From NCBI GenBank assembly GCA_034670405.1, contig JAXDDX010000088.1, positions 1,656,001 to 1,720,000 on the forward strand: a DNA stretch of 64,000 bases, given 5' to 3'. Shown piece after piece: positions 22,239 through 34,337 of the stretch (its first letter is position 1; each line of letters starts with the position of its first letter). Source of the stretch: Hoplostethus atlanticus. Lineage: Eukaryota; Chordata; Actinopteri; Trachichthyiformes; Trachichthyidae. Position numbers and translations under genes: made by a program. The notes below the pieces were generated by a model. That model did no database searches. It was not told where the DNA came from and saw only the letters and a program-made list of their open reading frames with translations.

Positions 22239-24266
22239 CTACACGGCGCTGACTGTCTCTGTGGTATCGTTATTCGTGGTGCTGATCTGCTCTTGCTCTC
22301 TGGTCAGTCTGCACGGGCACAGCCAGGCCAGCAGCGTGTCGACGGCCCCTTTCCTCATGAAAATATACAGAACCAAGTCCACTAGAGGACTGAACTGGAT
22401 GAAGATGAGACAAAGCCTAAAATCATCGATGATGTTATGGCTATTTGTGTCCTTCCTTTCCAAGAACCAAATAATTGTGGGAAGGAACAGCAGCGTGTAG
22501 TTAAGGAGCACCAGAATCAAGGCTCCCACTATTCGCCGTTTTTCCTCAGCGGGGACTGAGATGGCGGCGGACAGAGCTTTGAGGGTCCCAGCCAGGAAGA
22601 AGATGAGCAGGGGAAAGGGCAGGAGGAGGAGGATGGCGAAGACGATGAATACGGCAGAAGAATCTTTCACAATGAAGAACAAAACGTACAGGACAACAGG
22701 GAAGACCCAGACCAGGAAGGAGAGCATCAGAGAGGCCTTGATGTTTCGTCTGAAGCGGTACCACAGTGGCCAGGCGATGATCAAATACCTGTAGCGCAAG
22801 ATAGAAGATACATAGACAGAATATCTGTTACATGTATTCCTGACTTTGAGGATGCTATGAGGCATGCACATGCATACACACACTCTCAAACACACACCAA
22901 CTGTGTAACCCTCAGACACAGATAGCTACCTTTCCAGGGCTACACACACCATGAAGCCAACACTGGCGACCAAACCAGTGAAGTAGATAAAACCACTGAC
23001 ATCTTCGTATCCTGTGGCCTCCTGGACGGCCAAGCAGCAGATCTGGATGAGGTCAGAGACGAGGAGATTGATGACGTAGACAGGAGCAACGTGGTCATCC
23101 CGCACCTACAGGAACAGTCAACATTGCATCCCACATGAATGATGGAATCCATCGCGGGGGTCAATCGGTAACAAATACATCACATTGCTGTGACCAGTAA
23201 TTGTAGTAAGGAGTGTCATTTTGAAAATGGCAGAATGTAGTGGTGATTGTAGTGGTAATTTCATCAAAATACAATCAGTGGTGTTTGAAGTATCATACAT
23301 GATACATAGACGGACAAACAAATGGAGTAACGCCCCTCTTGGGCCAATCAGTCGTAATCTCCCTCTGGGGGTGGCAGGCAGACGCGATGGTGGGGCCTGC
23401 TTCGGGGTTCTCCTTGCAGCCGGTGTAACATGTCCTGTGTTACCTGATGGTTCTCCAGCAGCTCAACTAGGGCACCGACCTGAGGAGGTATCTCTTGGCA
23501 TGGGGGAGGGGGGGTAGAGCTCTTAGGTGGAGGTCCAAGAAGAGCCGACCTATGATCGCAGGTCCATCTCCTTCCTCAAACCACTTCCTGGCTGCTGCGG
23601 ATTGTACTGCCATTCATGAAACCACTGGGCATGGGCTGGCAGGCTTTAGCCCTGTCTGGCTAAGATAAGAGTTATTGGCTTCATGGAGGAAGGGTCCTGG
23701 CAGGTCCGTTGGGCTTCTATGGTTAAATACAACGTCAGGATCACGGCCCACTCTGCTGGGAGCCATTGCTCGCAGATGGCTTGTTGGGGTGTTCCCGGTG
23801 GAAATCGCGGATGAGGGAGGGATCCAGGATGTTGTGGCGAGGGACCCAGCTGCGCTTTTCTGGGCCGTAACCCTCCCAGTCGACCAGGTATTGGAAGCCC
23901 CGACCCCAGCGGCGGATGTCCTGACTGTGTAGGCAGGATGGTCGGCTGGAGGGCAGTTAGCACTGATAAATGCCTAAATGTACACGTCCTTCAGCTCACC
24001 TTGATATATCACTATGTATGTCACTATGTACGCACTTACTTACTTACTCTTACTGATTTTCATCATACAGGTAGCAGGCAGACAAATACATACAAGGACC
24101 TCAGTCATAATTCTCTCACCAGGGAATACAGAGCACAGATGGCCAGCAAGGTCAAAGGAAGGCCGATGGAGATGACGATCCATGTCATCACATGGTAGAC
24201 GGTTGAGAGGTCTTGATAAGATTGAGAGTCGTTGAGAGATGTGATGTTGTTGTATGAAGGGTCCAT
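22239..24266 (-). CDS. Class A GPCR, tandem copy 2
   Basis: Exons on the minus strand: A 24120-24266, B 22930-23105, C 22239-22788; 873 nt, 290 aa, no stop or frameshift. Exon B is nine bases shorter than in copies 1 and 4, removing three residues from the ECL1-TM3 region ([11 protein letters not shown]). ECL2 reads VKDSSAVF and ECL3 ERKDTNSHN, both unlike the other copies, while TM4-TM7 cores are almost unchanged. Same ERY, LLFLP and DLVLY motifs as copy 1, and the same absence of the TM3-ECL2 cysteine pair. The intron between exons B and C lacks the L2 fragment present in copies 1, 3 and 4 and shows the empty target site. Ligand unknown. Confidence 0.85.
23330..23960 (-). mobile_element. 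Rearranged Gypsy fragments in GPCR copy 2 intron
   Basis: On the minus strand, 23780-23945 matches the chromodomain end of the Gypsy element ([13 protein letters not shown] frame and the VDWEGYG frame). 23360-23490 could encode a gag-like [19 protein letters not shown]. The order is scrambled relative to an intact element. Shorter traces of the same material (GGTCCTGGCAGGTCCGTTGG) lie in copies 3 (29655) and 5 (43670). Confidence 0.7.
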
Positions 24267-24341
24267 TCCTCAGACTTAGACCTGTTGTTGGGGATAACAG
24301 TTCAGGGAAAGGTAACCTCTACTCAACACTACTCTTACTAC

Positions 24342-24346
24342 TACCA

Positions 24347-24379
<33 letters not shown>

Positions 24380-24386
24380 TTTACTA

Positions 24387-24432
<46 letters not shown>
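24342..24432. repeat. (CTA)n microsatellite, longest copy
   Basis: About 90 bp of CTA triplets, interrupted once by TTTACTACTAC, upstream of GPCR copy 2 on its 5' side. It is two to three times longer than in other units. Confidence 0.9.
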
Positions 24433-25420
24433 AGAGTTAATAAAGGAATTAAACAACCATATACAACAGGAATAAAATAGCTCAGAAGAACCAAGTACAC
24501 ATAAGCCCATCGATAAGAAAAATGTGTTCTAAGAAGAAACTGAATAAAATTGAATGTATGCTAAATAATAAAACAAAATGTAATTTGAAAGCTGCTGGAT
24601 CACAACCTGAATATGTTGCGTCTGCCAATATCCACTGTTTCGTTGCTTTAAAAGAGAAGGTGGTGCTTCATTTCATCATGTCCATCATTCTGTGGTAATC
24701 ATGTGGCTTTCGCTCAGCAATTGTTGTGTAAATAATGAACGTCACAGCATCTTATTTATCTACATCTGTTTTTTTTGGTATGACACGTAAGATTGACCTG
24801 CATTTCTTGAGACGTTTGTGTTTGACTTCATCATGTCCATCGTTCTGTGGTACTGGTATTCCTGTCATGTTTACAAAAGAAATAAACAGTTTGTACCTCA
24901 TCTCCCCGGCTCTTATTTCTTTACCTAGCAGTTCTCTATCATACATGATTATTCTGAGAGATGAATATTTTTCATGGATCTATTTTCTTGGTACAGTGTC
25001 CGCATTTACAGCTGTTTATCAAATAATAACAATAATAATAATAATAATCAAAATGTCATACATAAAGAGCAGCACAATGTAATAGCACATTGTTATGTTA
25101 AGTTATGAGAGAACAGTGTTAAATATGGCCTGAATTTAATTGCAATTCGTCAAGACCCTGCAGTGTAAAGGTTGAACTGTTTCAAATGTGTTGGCCTATT
25201 ATAGGAATTATGTCAGGAAATGTACTTAATTGATTTATATTGTATTGTAACAGCTGTGAAATATGGTCTAACTAGCCAAATGAAAAGTACTAAGTTCTAA
25301 AACGATATTCACACTGTGGCATAAAAAGCCGGTTGGCATGACAGGATGCCAGTCAACCACAGCCCTGTGTGCACATCTCTGTGTCATGATGATTTTGATA
25401 AATAAGGTTTGACCATCCAT

Positions 25421-25552
25421 TACATTACATTACATTACAGTCATTTAGCAGACGCTTTTATCCAAAGCTGCTTACAAAGGTAGGATAGTTTACATTATGC
25501 GGTCCCACGACCCTGAAACTGAGAGTCTCATGCTCTACTGACTGTCGGTAGA
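25421..25552 (-). mobile_element. tRNA-Lys-derived SINE with L2 tail, unit 2
   Basis: Read on the minus strand, the 132-bp element begins with a tRNA-Lys-like head (GTCAGTAGAGCATGAGACTC, then CAGGGTCGTGGG) and ends with the same AAAGCGTCTGCTAAATGACTG tail and TAATG repeats found at the 3' end of the L2 LINE at 48351. The 7-bp target duplication CATCCAT flanks it (25414-25420, 25553-25559). Units 1, 4 and 5 have the empty site. Confidence 0.9.
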
Positions 25553-26429
25553 CATCCATACACATTGCTACAAAAAAAAACAATTTGTTGAAGAACATCT
25601 CAAAATATGTTAATTTTTGTATAAATCATTAAATACAATTGCCAGTGTAAATGAAGAGAAAGCAGCACAGGGAATTGTAATAGCTCAGCCAAAACAAAAG
25701 TTGGCAGCTTTCCTCTCGGACTCCAAAATGCACAAGATAAAGTTCTTGTTTATTCACTCCTCATTGGAAGAGGAGACAAGAAGAGCAAGTGGACAAGCAT
25801 TCGTTTTAACATCTGGTTTGTCTTCACTGCCGTGGAAGGTAAAAGTTGGGAACATTGAACTTCTGTCACCAAGATCCGTGATCCGTCCTTGGTCTTGAGA
25901 ACTCATAACTCAAAACTCCTTAATCATGAAACAAAACAAATATTGGCATTTAGTAGAAAAATGTCTATCCTTGCAGGAGAACAACCTAAAAGTTAAATAA
26001 TGATAAACTATACCCACAGATCAATGAAGATCTTGACTGTTACATGTTATCACAGACCTGAGGACATGGAACTATGAAGAAAACATATGTTGATTTACAT
26101 CACACATACAGGAAGCGCAAATATGTGTGTTGAATTTGTGCATTGCTAGCTGTCCCCTTATGAAAAACTCTGAACAGAGTATGTACTGAAAACGTGGCAA
26201 TGTGCAAACTGCACGTGTCTTATTATCTATACAGTCATGAGTCATGAGGTAGTTTGTATACACAGTTCAGGCGCCCTGCATCAGAGCCATCCTAGTTGGT
26301 TGGGGCTGGGGCTATTAGAGAAAATACCCATCACCATACCCATTGTCTGATGGGTATTGGCACAAAAGAGCACTCAAAATGCTCCTTGTTGCACGTTAAG
26401 GAGGTGAGGTGGAGGCTTAAGGTGCTCTG

Positions 26430-26640
26430 AAGCTGCCTCAGCTCACCAGAGACTGTGAGAGGTTTTGTCTAAGATGGAGTTCAGTTTAGTCCTCAACCTC
26501 CCCTCTGCTACTGCCTCCAGGTTATCCAGGCTCAGCTCAATGACTAGTTTGTTAATTCTGCCACCCAGTGGCGTAAGGTAGTTATGACGGGCCCTAGTGC
26601 ACGCGAGTTACTAGTTATGATGCACACACAGTGCCACCAC
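26430..26640 (-). pseudogene. Decayed LINE-like C-terminal fragment, unit 2/3 border
   Basis: The minus strand reads INKLVIELSLDNLEAVAEGR and then RLRTKLNSILDKTSHSL, resembling the tail of a fish LINE ORF2 in which a -DNTSHPL-like motif is common. Also present at about 21770-21850, 32370-32580 and 47860-48215. Only fragments remain. Confidence 0.4.
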
Positions 26641-28424
26641 AAAGGGCAGTGTTATAATTATGAACCCGTGGTGATTGTAGGACTTTCTGCTCCATCAGAA
26701 ATACCCTACCAGCTCCTTTGTCTTACTGACGCTGAATTGCACATGGTACTCTTTGCACCACCTGACAAAGCTCCGTATTTTCAATTCAACAACTTCTGAC
26801 TAGGCAACTCGTTGTTGGTATTACAAATGGCGTCCAGTCTTGCCCACTCTAGCTTCTTATTCTTGACTGACAGGAGTGGAAGCCGGCATGGTCTACTGCT
26901 GCTGTAACCCATCCACCCTTCTGGACACCACTGTGTCCGGCTAGAATGGCCATTCTCCTTTGACCTCTTCCATCAATAAGGTGTTTTCACCCTCAGGACT
27001 TGACTGACTGGATGTTTTTTTTTCACCGCACCATTCTTGGTAAACTCTAAACACTATAATGCATGAAAGTCCCAGGAGGTCTCCAGATGCTGGAACTATT
27101 GTGTCTGGAACCAGTTACCATACTATGTCACTAGCCACCATGGCTGGACAGACAAAGAAAAGATGAATCTCTCAGAGGAAGGCTAGCGTGCTAAACAGGG
27201 CAGTGACTGTTTGAGTCAAAACTAGAGTGAACATCAGGGTTGCCTTTCCAAGAAGAAAAGCACTCCAAGATGACAAGGAACGATGGGGAGCGATACAGAT
27301 GTGGCTGTTTTATCTTTTGGACTGGGAGGTCGCTATCGTTTATCCACCACAGTTTACATTAAGTTGCGTGTTTCAAGTTGGTCAACTTTTGAAAGAAAAC
27401 TGGCAATGTTTTGGTAGTAGACACATTTCACTTTTGAATTATGGCAAATTTGTGTGTTGGCTTGGTTTTGTAAGTTTAGTGATCGCTCCTTTAGCAGTCA
27501 GTGCAAAAAAAAGTATGTTGCTGTTACAGTACTGGAGCATAAGTATAAATCTGCCTGAATTGGCAGCTGCCAATAAAAATCAAGATCCTTCTGTATCAAA
27601 AAAACTTGTTCTGATTGAGATGTCTTTATTTGTAATCAATAAAAATAATAATGAAATACAAAATGCTGCTGAGATCTTAATATTTTTTTAAAAACACTTC
27701 ACACATAGAACAACCATTGATAGGAAGAGTTTGTACAATTGGCACCTTGTTGGCCAATAGATGGACAAAGCTCCAAACAACAAAGTGACACAAGGGGACA
27801 AAAATCTATTTTAAACATTTCCTGGCAACTTCCCTGTTGAAGCAAGTCTTTAGGAACGGTATCTTCTCATCATTACAAAAAGCTGCCCTCTGTATCTCTG
27901 CCTCAAGAGGAGTTGGCTGCAATTGTCTAACATTGCTCAAAAAAACAAAACAGACAGGAAGCAAGACTTATCTATATTAGCTGCCAGTGAAAACCACTGA
28001 GCTAAAACTCTGTCTATGACTAAACAAATACAAACATGTTTTCTTTATGTTAAAGCCGTTTCAGTGAACAGGAGCAAGTTTATTTGACAAGTTTCACCTT
28101 CAGTATATAGCCAATACCTGCAAAACTAACTTGAACTTCAACAACACAATCAGATCAATTTAAATCTACTCTCAGATATACTGCCATGTGCTGTCTCTTC
28201 TTAGTTCCAGACAATTATTGTTACCTTTAGTTTCGTCAAAATCTGATCTGTGGTGTCTGAGATATCAAGTGATGGCTGGACGGATAAATAAATGATAAAA
28301 TGAATGGAGACTGATCCTCTACTCTCAGGTGTCATATTGCCAAAAGTTGGGGACGGGATCTTGCTCCCCTGTCCTCCTCGCTTCCCTCCATTTCTTCCCC
28401 CTCTCTCTGCCTGTCCTCCTCTGC

Positions 28425-30406
28425 CTACACGGCGCTGACTGTCTCTGTGGTATCGTTATTCGTGGTGCTGATCTGCTCTTGCTCTCTGGTCAGTCTGCAC
28501 GGGCACAGCCAGGCCAGCAGCGTGTCGACGGCCCCTTTCCTCATGAAAATATACAGAACCAAGTCCACTAGAGGACTGAACTGGACGAAGATGAGAGAAA
28601 GCCTAGAATCATCGATGATGTCAGACCCTCCGCCCACCACTTCAAAGTACGAAATAATTGTGGGAAGGAACAGCAGCGTGTAGTTAAGCAGCACCAGAAT
28701 CAAGGCTCCCACTATTCGCCGTTTTTCCTCAGGGGGGACTGAGATGGCGGCGGACAGAGCTTTGAGGGTCCCAGCCAGGAAGAAGATGAGCAGGGGAAAG
28801 GGCAGGAGGAGGAGGATGGCGATGGTGTTGATGATGAATATGATAGATTCTTCCACGAAGAATAACAAAAACAACACGACAAAAGAGAAGACCCAGACCA
28901 GGAAGGAGAGCATCAGAGAGGCCTTGATGTTTCGTCTGAAGTGATACCACAGTGGCCAGGCGATGACCAAATACCTGTAGCGCAAGATAGAAGATACATA
29001 GACAGAATATCTGTTACATGTATTCCTGACTTTGAGGATGCTATGAGGCATGCACATGCATACACACACTCTCAAACACACACCAACTGTGTAACCCTCA
29101 GACACAGATATTACATTACTCTACATTACATTACATTTAGCAGACGCTTTTATCCAAAGCGACTTACAATAAGTGCATTCAACGTAGGTAGAGAACTACT
29201 AGTCAAGTGCATTTCCTTCCTAAGCATCTAAGAGCAGAACCAGTGCTGAGGTAAAAGTGCAATAAGTTAACTACCTACTCTTTATCTAAACCAATAAGTG
29301 AAGCAAATAAACAAGAGCTAAGACAAATAAGTAAGACAAAGATAACTACCTCTCCAGGGCTACCAACACCATGAAGCCAACACTGGCGGTCAAACCAATG
29401 TCGTAGAAAAAAAAAGAGACAAATTTGTATTCTGTGGTCTCCCGGACGACCATGCCGCAGATCTGGATGAGGTCTGAGACGAGAAGATTGATGACATAGA
29501 CAGGAGCAACGTGGTCACCCCGCACCTACAGGAACAGTGGTAAAAATGAACAAGGCAACAGGCAACAGTAAACATGTCATCCCACATGAATGATAGAATC
29601 CCTCACGGGGGCTTTAGTCCTGTCTGGTTAAGATAAGAGTTATGTGCTCCATGGGGGAAAGGTCCTGGCAGGTCCGTTGGGCTTCTCCAGTTAAATGTCA
29701 GGATCACGGCCCACTCTGCTGGGAGCCATTGCTCGTGGACGCTTCTATGTTGTCATCTGGGCTGAGTTTAGTTAAGATGATGCCGGGGCTCCGTGCTCCT
29801 TCCAGCATCAGGGTGGAGCGCTGGCACAGGGCAGCGATGGATGGATGGATGGATGGATGGATGGATGGATGGATGGATACTATACTATAATACTATATGT
29901 ACCAGACTTACAAAGTAGATAACACTAAAACAAACAAATGTTCAGGACAGTTAGCACTGATAAATGCCTAAATGTACACGTCCTTCAGCTCATCTTGATA
30001 TATCACTATGTATGTCACTATGTACGCTCTTACTTCTCTATCAATCGTATGCTCACACTCCGATTAGTTGAGACTGGTTCACTCTGCAGCAGTTTGGGAG
30101 AAGGCTGAGATGTAACGAAGGGAGCTAACTCGCTGTGTTCGGTGGTCCTACGAACTTCAGTGGAGTTTCCAGTGACACGTGGAGTAATGACAGAAATTTT
30201 CATCATACAGGTAGCAGGCAGACAAATACATACATGGACCTCAGTCATAATTCTCTCACCAGGGAATACAGAGCACAGATGGCCAGCAAGGTCAAAGGAA
30301 GGCCGATGGAGATGACGATCCATGTCATCACATGGTAGGCGGTTGAGAGGTCTTGATAAGATTGAGAGTCGTTGAGAGATGTGATGTTGTTGTATGAAGG
30401 GTCCAT
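28425..30406 (-). CDS. Class A GPCR, tandem copy 3
   Basis: Exons on the minus strand: A 30260-30406, B 29350-29525, C 28425-28974; 873 nt, 290 aa, intact. ECL1 is the most altered of the set: [14 protein letters not shown], with a run of nine T bases in the codons. TM2 reads CGMVVRE instead of CCLAVRE. ECL2 is [11 protein letters not shown] and ECL3 [14 protein letters not shown]-terminal glycosylation sites, ERY, LLFLP and DLVLY are retained. The T9 run is a plausible place for sequencing or real slippage; as given, the frame is open. Confidence 0.83.
29110..29335 (-). mobile_element. L2-type LINE 3' fragment in GPCR copy 3 intron
   Basis: Same insertion as in copies 1 and 4, with ACACAGAT (29102-29109) and ACAAAGAT (29336-29343) flanks, so it predates the split of these copies. 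Confidence 0.85.
29836..29879. repeat. (ATGG)n microsatellite
   Basis: About eleven ATGG repeats in the first intron of GPCR copy 3. The same site in copies 1 and 4 has only two or three repeats; copy 5 (43852-43880) is intermediate. Confidence 0.85.
30034..30193. repeat. 160-bp insert shared by GPCR copies 3 and 5
   Basis: Sequence from CTCTATCAATCGTATGCTC to GACACGTGGAGTAATGAC is present here and at 44038-44195 but absent from copies 1, 2 and 4, which read directly from CTCTTACTTACTTACTC into the exon A flank. Origin not recognised. Confidence 0.8.
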
Positions 30407-30486
30407 TCCTCAGACTTAGACCTGTTGTTGGGGATAACAGTTCAGGGAAAGGTAACCTCTACTCAACACTACTCTTACTACTACCA

Positions 30487-30520
<34 letters not shown>

Positions 30521-31344
30521 AGAGTTAATAAAGGAATTAAACAACCATATACAACAGGAATAAAATAGCTCAGAAGAACCAAGTACACATAAGCCCATCG
30601 ATAAAAAAAATCTGTTCTAAGAAGAAACTGAATAAAATTGAATGTATGCTAAATAATAAAACAAAATGTAGTTTGAAAGCTGCTGGATCACAACCTGAAT
30701 ATGTTGCGTCTGCCAAGATCCACTGTTTCGTTGCTTTAAAAGAGACGTTGGTGCTTCATTTCATCATGTCCATCGTTCTGTGGTAATGGTATTCCTGTCA
30801 TGTTTACAAAAGAAATAAACAGTTTGTATCTCATCTCCCCGGCTCTTATTTCTTTACCTAGCAGTTTTCTATCATACATGATTATTCTGAGAGATGAATA
30901 TTTTTCATGGATCTATTTTCTTGGCACTGTGTCCGCATTTACACCTGTTTATCAAATAATAACAATAATAATCAAAATGTCATACATAAAGACCAGCACA
31001 ATGTAATAGCACATTGTTATGTTAAGTTATGAGAGAACAGTGTTAAATATGGCCTGAATTTATTTGCAATTTGTCAAGACCCTGCAGTGTAAAGGTTGAA
31101 CTGTTTCAAATGTGTTGGCCTATTATAGGAATTATGTCAGGAAATGTACTTAATTGATTTATATTGTATTGTAACAGCTGTGAAATATGGTCTAACTAGC
31201 CAAATGAAAAGTACTAAGTTCTAAAACGATATTCACACTGTGGCATAAAAAGCCGGTTGGCATGACAGGATGCCAGTCAACCACAGCCCTGTGTGCACAT
31301 CTCTGTGTCATGATGATTTTGATAAATAAGGTTTGACCATCCAT

Positions 31345-31476
31345 TACATTACATTACATTACAGTCATTTAGCAGACGCTTTTATCCAAAGCTGCTTACA
31401 AAGGTAGGATAGTTTACATTATGCGGTCCCACGACCCTGAAACTGAGAGTCTCATGCTCTACTGACTGTCGGTAGA
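31345..31476 (-). mobile_element. tRNA-Lys-derived SINE with L2 tail, unit 3
   Basis: Same insertion, same target duplication and same sequence as 25421-25552, displaced by exactly 5924 bp. It was therefore copied with the unit and not inserted twice. Confidence 0.9.
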
Positions 31477-34337
31477 CATCCATACACATTGCTACAAAAA
31501 AAAACAATTTGTTGAAGAACATCTCAAAATAGGTTAGATTTTGTATAAATCATTAAATACAATTGCCAGTGTAAATGAAGAGAAAGCAGCACAGGGAATT
31601 GTAATAGCTCAGCCAAAACAAAAGTGGGCAGCTTTCCTCTCGGACTCCAAAATGCACAAGATAAAGTTCTTGTTTATTCACTCCTCATTGGAAGAGGAGA
31701 CAAGAAGAGCAAGTGGACAAGCATTTGTTTTAACATCTGGTTTGTCTTCACTGCCGTGGAAGGTAAAAGTTGGGAACATTGAACTTCTGTCACCAAGATC
31801 CGTGATCCGTCCTTGGTCTTGAGAACTCATAACTCAAAACTCCTTAATCATGAAACAAAACAAATATTGGCATTTAGTAGAAAAATGTCTATCCTTGCAG
31901 GAGAACAACCTAAAAGTTAAATAATGATAAACTATACCCACAGATCAATGAAGATCTTGACTGTTACATGTTATCACAGACCTGAGGACATGGAACTATG
32001 AAGAAAACATATATTGATTTACATCACACATACAGGAAGCGCAAATATGTGTGTTGAATTTGTGCATTGCTAGCTGTCCCCTTATGAAAAACTCTGAACA
32101 GAGTATGTACTGAAAACGTGGCAATGTGCAAACTGCACGTGTCTTATTATCTATACAGTCATGAGTCATGAGGTAGTTTGTATACACAGTTCAGGCGCCC
32201 TGCATCAGAGCCATCCTAGTTGGTTGGGGCTGGGGCTATTAGAGAAAATACCAATCACCATACCCATTGTCTGATGGGTATTGGCACAAAAGAGCACTCA
32301 AAATGCTCCTTGTTGCACGTTAAGGAGGTGAGGTGGAGGCTTAAGGTGCTCTGAAGCTGCCTCAGCTCACCAGAGACTGTGAGAGGTTTTGTCTAAGATG
32401 GAGTTCAGTTTAGTCCTCAACCTCCCCTCTGCTACTGCCTCCAGGTTATCCAGGCTCAGCTCAATGACTAGTTTGTTAATTCTGCCACCCAGTGGCGTAA
32501 GGTAGTTATGACGGGCCCTAGTGCACGCGAGTTACTAGTTATGATGCACACACAGTGCCACCACAAAGGGCAGTGTTATAATTATGAACCCGTGGTGATT
32601 GTAGGACTTTCTGCTCCATCAGAAATACCCTACCAGCTCCTTTGTCTTACTGACGCTGAATTGCACATGGTACTCTTTGCACCACTTGACAAAGCTCTCA
32701 CCAGACTCCGTATTTTCAATTCAACAACTTCTGACTAGGCAACTCATTGTTGGTATTACAAATGGTGTCCAGTCTTGCCCACTCTAGCTTCTTATTCTTG
32801 ACTGACAGGAGTGGAAGCCGGCATGGTCTACTGCTGCTGTAACCCATCCACCCTTCTGGACACCACTGTGTCCGGCTAGAATGACCATTCTCCTTTGACC
32901 TCTTCCATCAATAAGGTGTTTTCACCCTCAGGACTTGACTGAATGGATGTTTTTTGTTCACCGCACCATTCTTGGTAAACTCTAAACACTATAATGCATG
33001 AAAGTCCCAGGAGGTCTCCAGATGCTGGAACTATTGTGTCTGGAACCAGTTACCATACTATGTCACTAGCCACCGTGGCTGGACAGACAAAGAAAAGATG
33101 AATCTCTCAGAGGAAGGCTAGCGTGCTAAACAGGGCAGTGACTGTTTGAGTCAAAACTAGAGTGAACATCAGCGTTGCCTTTCCAAGAAGAAAAGCACTC
33201 CAAGATGAGAAGGAACGATGGGGAGCGATACAGATGTGGCTGTTTTATCTTTTTAACTGGGAGGTCGCTATCGTTTATCCACCACAGTCTACATTAGTTG
33301 CGTGTTTCAAGTTGGTCAACTTTTGAAAGAAAACTGGCAATGTTTTGGTAGTAGACACATTTCACTTTTGAATTATGGCAAATTTGTGTGTTGGCTTGGT
33401 TTTGTAAGTTTAGTGATCGCTCCTTTAGCAGTCAGTGCAAAAAAAAGTATGTTGCTGTTACAGTACTGGAGCATAAGTATAAATCTGCCTGAATTGGCAG
33501 CTGCCAATAAAAATCAAGATCCTTCTGTATCAAAAAAACTTGTTCTGATTGAGAAGTCTTTATTTGTAATCAATACAAATAATAATGAAATACAAAATGC
33601 TGCTGAGATCTTAATATTTCACACATAGAACAACCATTGATAGGAAGAGTTTGTACAATTGGCACCTTGTTGGCCAATAGATGGACAAAGCTCCAAGCAA
33701 CAAAGTGACACAAAAATCAATTTCAAACATTTCCTGGCAAATTCCCTGTTGAAGCAAGTCTTTAGGAACGGTATCTTCTCATCATTACAAAAAGCTGCCC
33801 TCTGTATCTCTGCCTCAAGAGGAGTTGGCTGCAATTGTGTAACATTGCTAAAAAACAAAAAACAGACAGGAAGCAAGACTTATCTATATTAGCTGCCAGT
33901 GAAAACCACTGAGCCAAAACTCTGTCTATGACTAAACAAATAAAAACATGTTTTCTTTATGTTAAAGCCGTTTCAGTGAACAGGAGCAAGTTTATTTGAC
34001 AAGTTTCACCTTCAGTATATAGCCAATACCTGCAAAACTAACTTGAACTTCAACAACGCAATCAGATCAATTTAAATCTACTCTCAGATATACTGCCATA
34101 TGCTGTCTCTTCTTAGTTCCAGACAATTATTGTTACCTTTAGTTTCGTCAAAATCTGATCTGTGGTGTCTGAGATATCAAGTGATGGATGGACGGAAAAA
34201 TAAATGATAAAATTAATGGAGACTGATCCTCTACTCTCAGGTGTCATATTGCCAAAAGTTAGGGGACAGGATCTTGCTCCCCTGTCCTCCTCGCTTCCCT
34301 CCATTTCTTCCCCCTCTCTCTGCCTGTCCTCCTCTGC

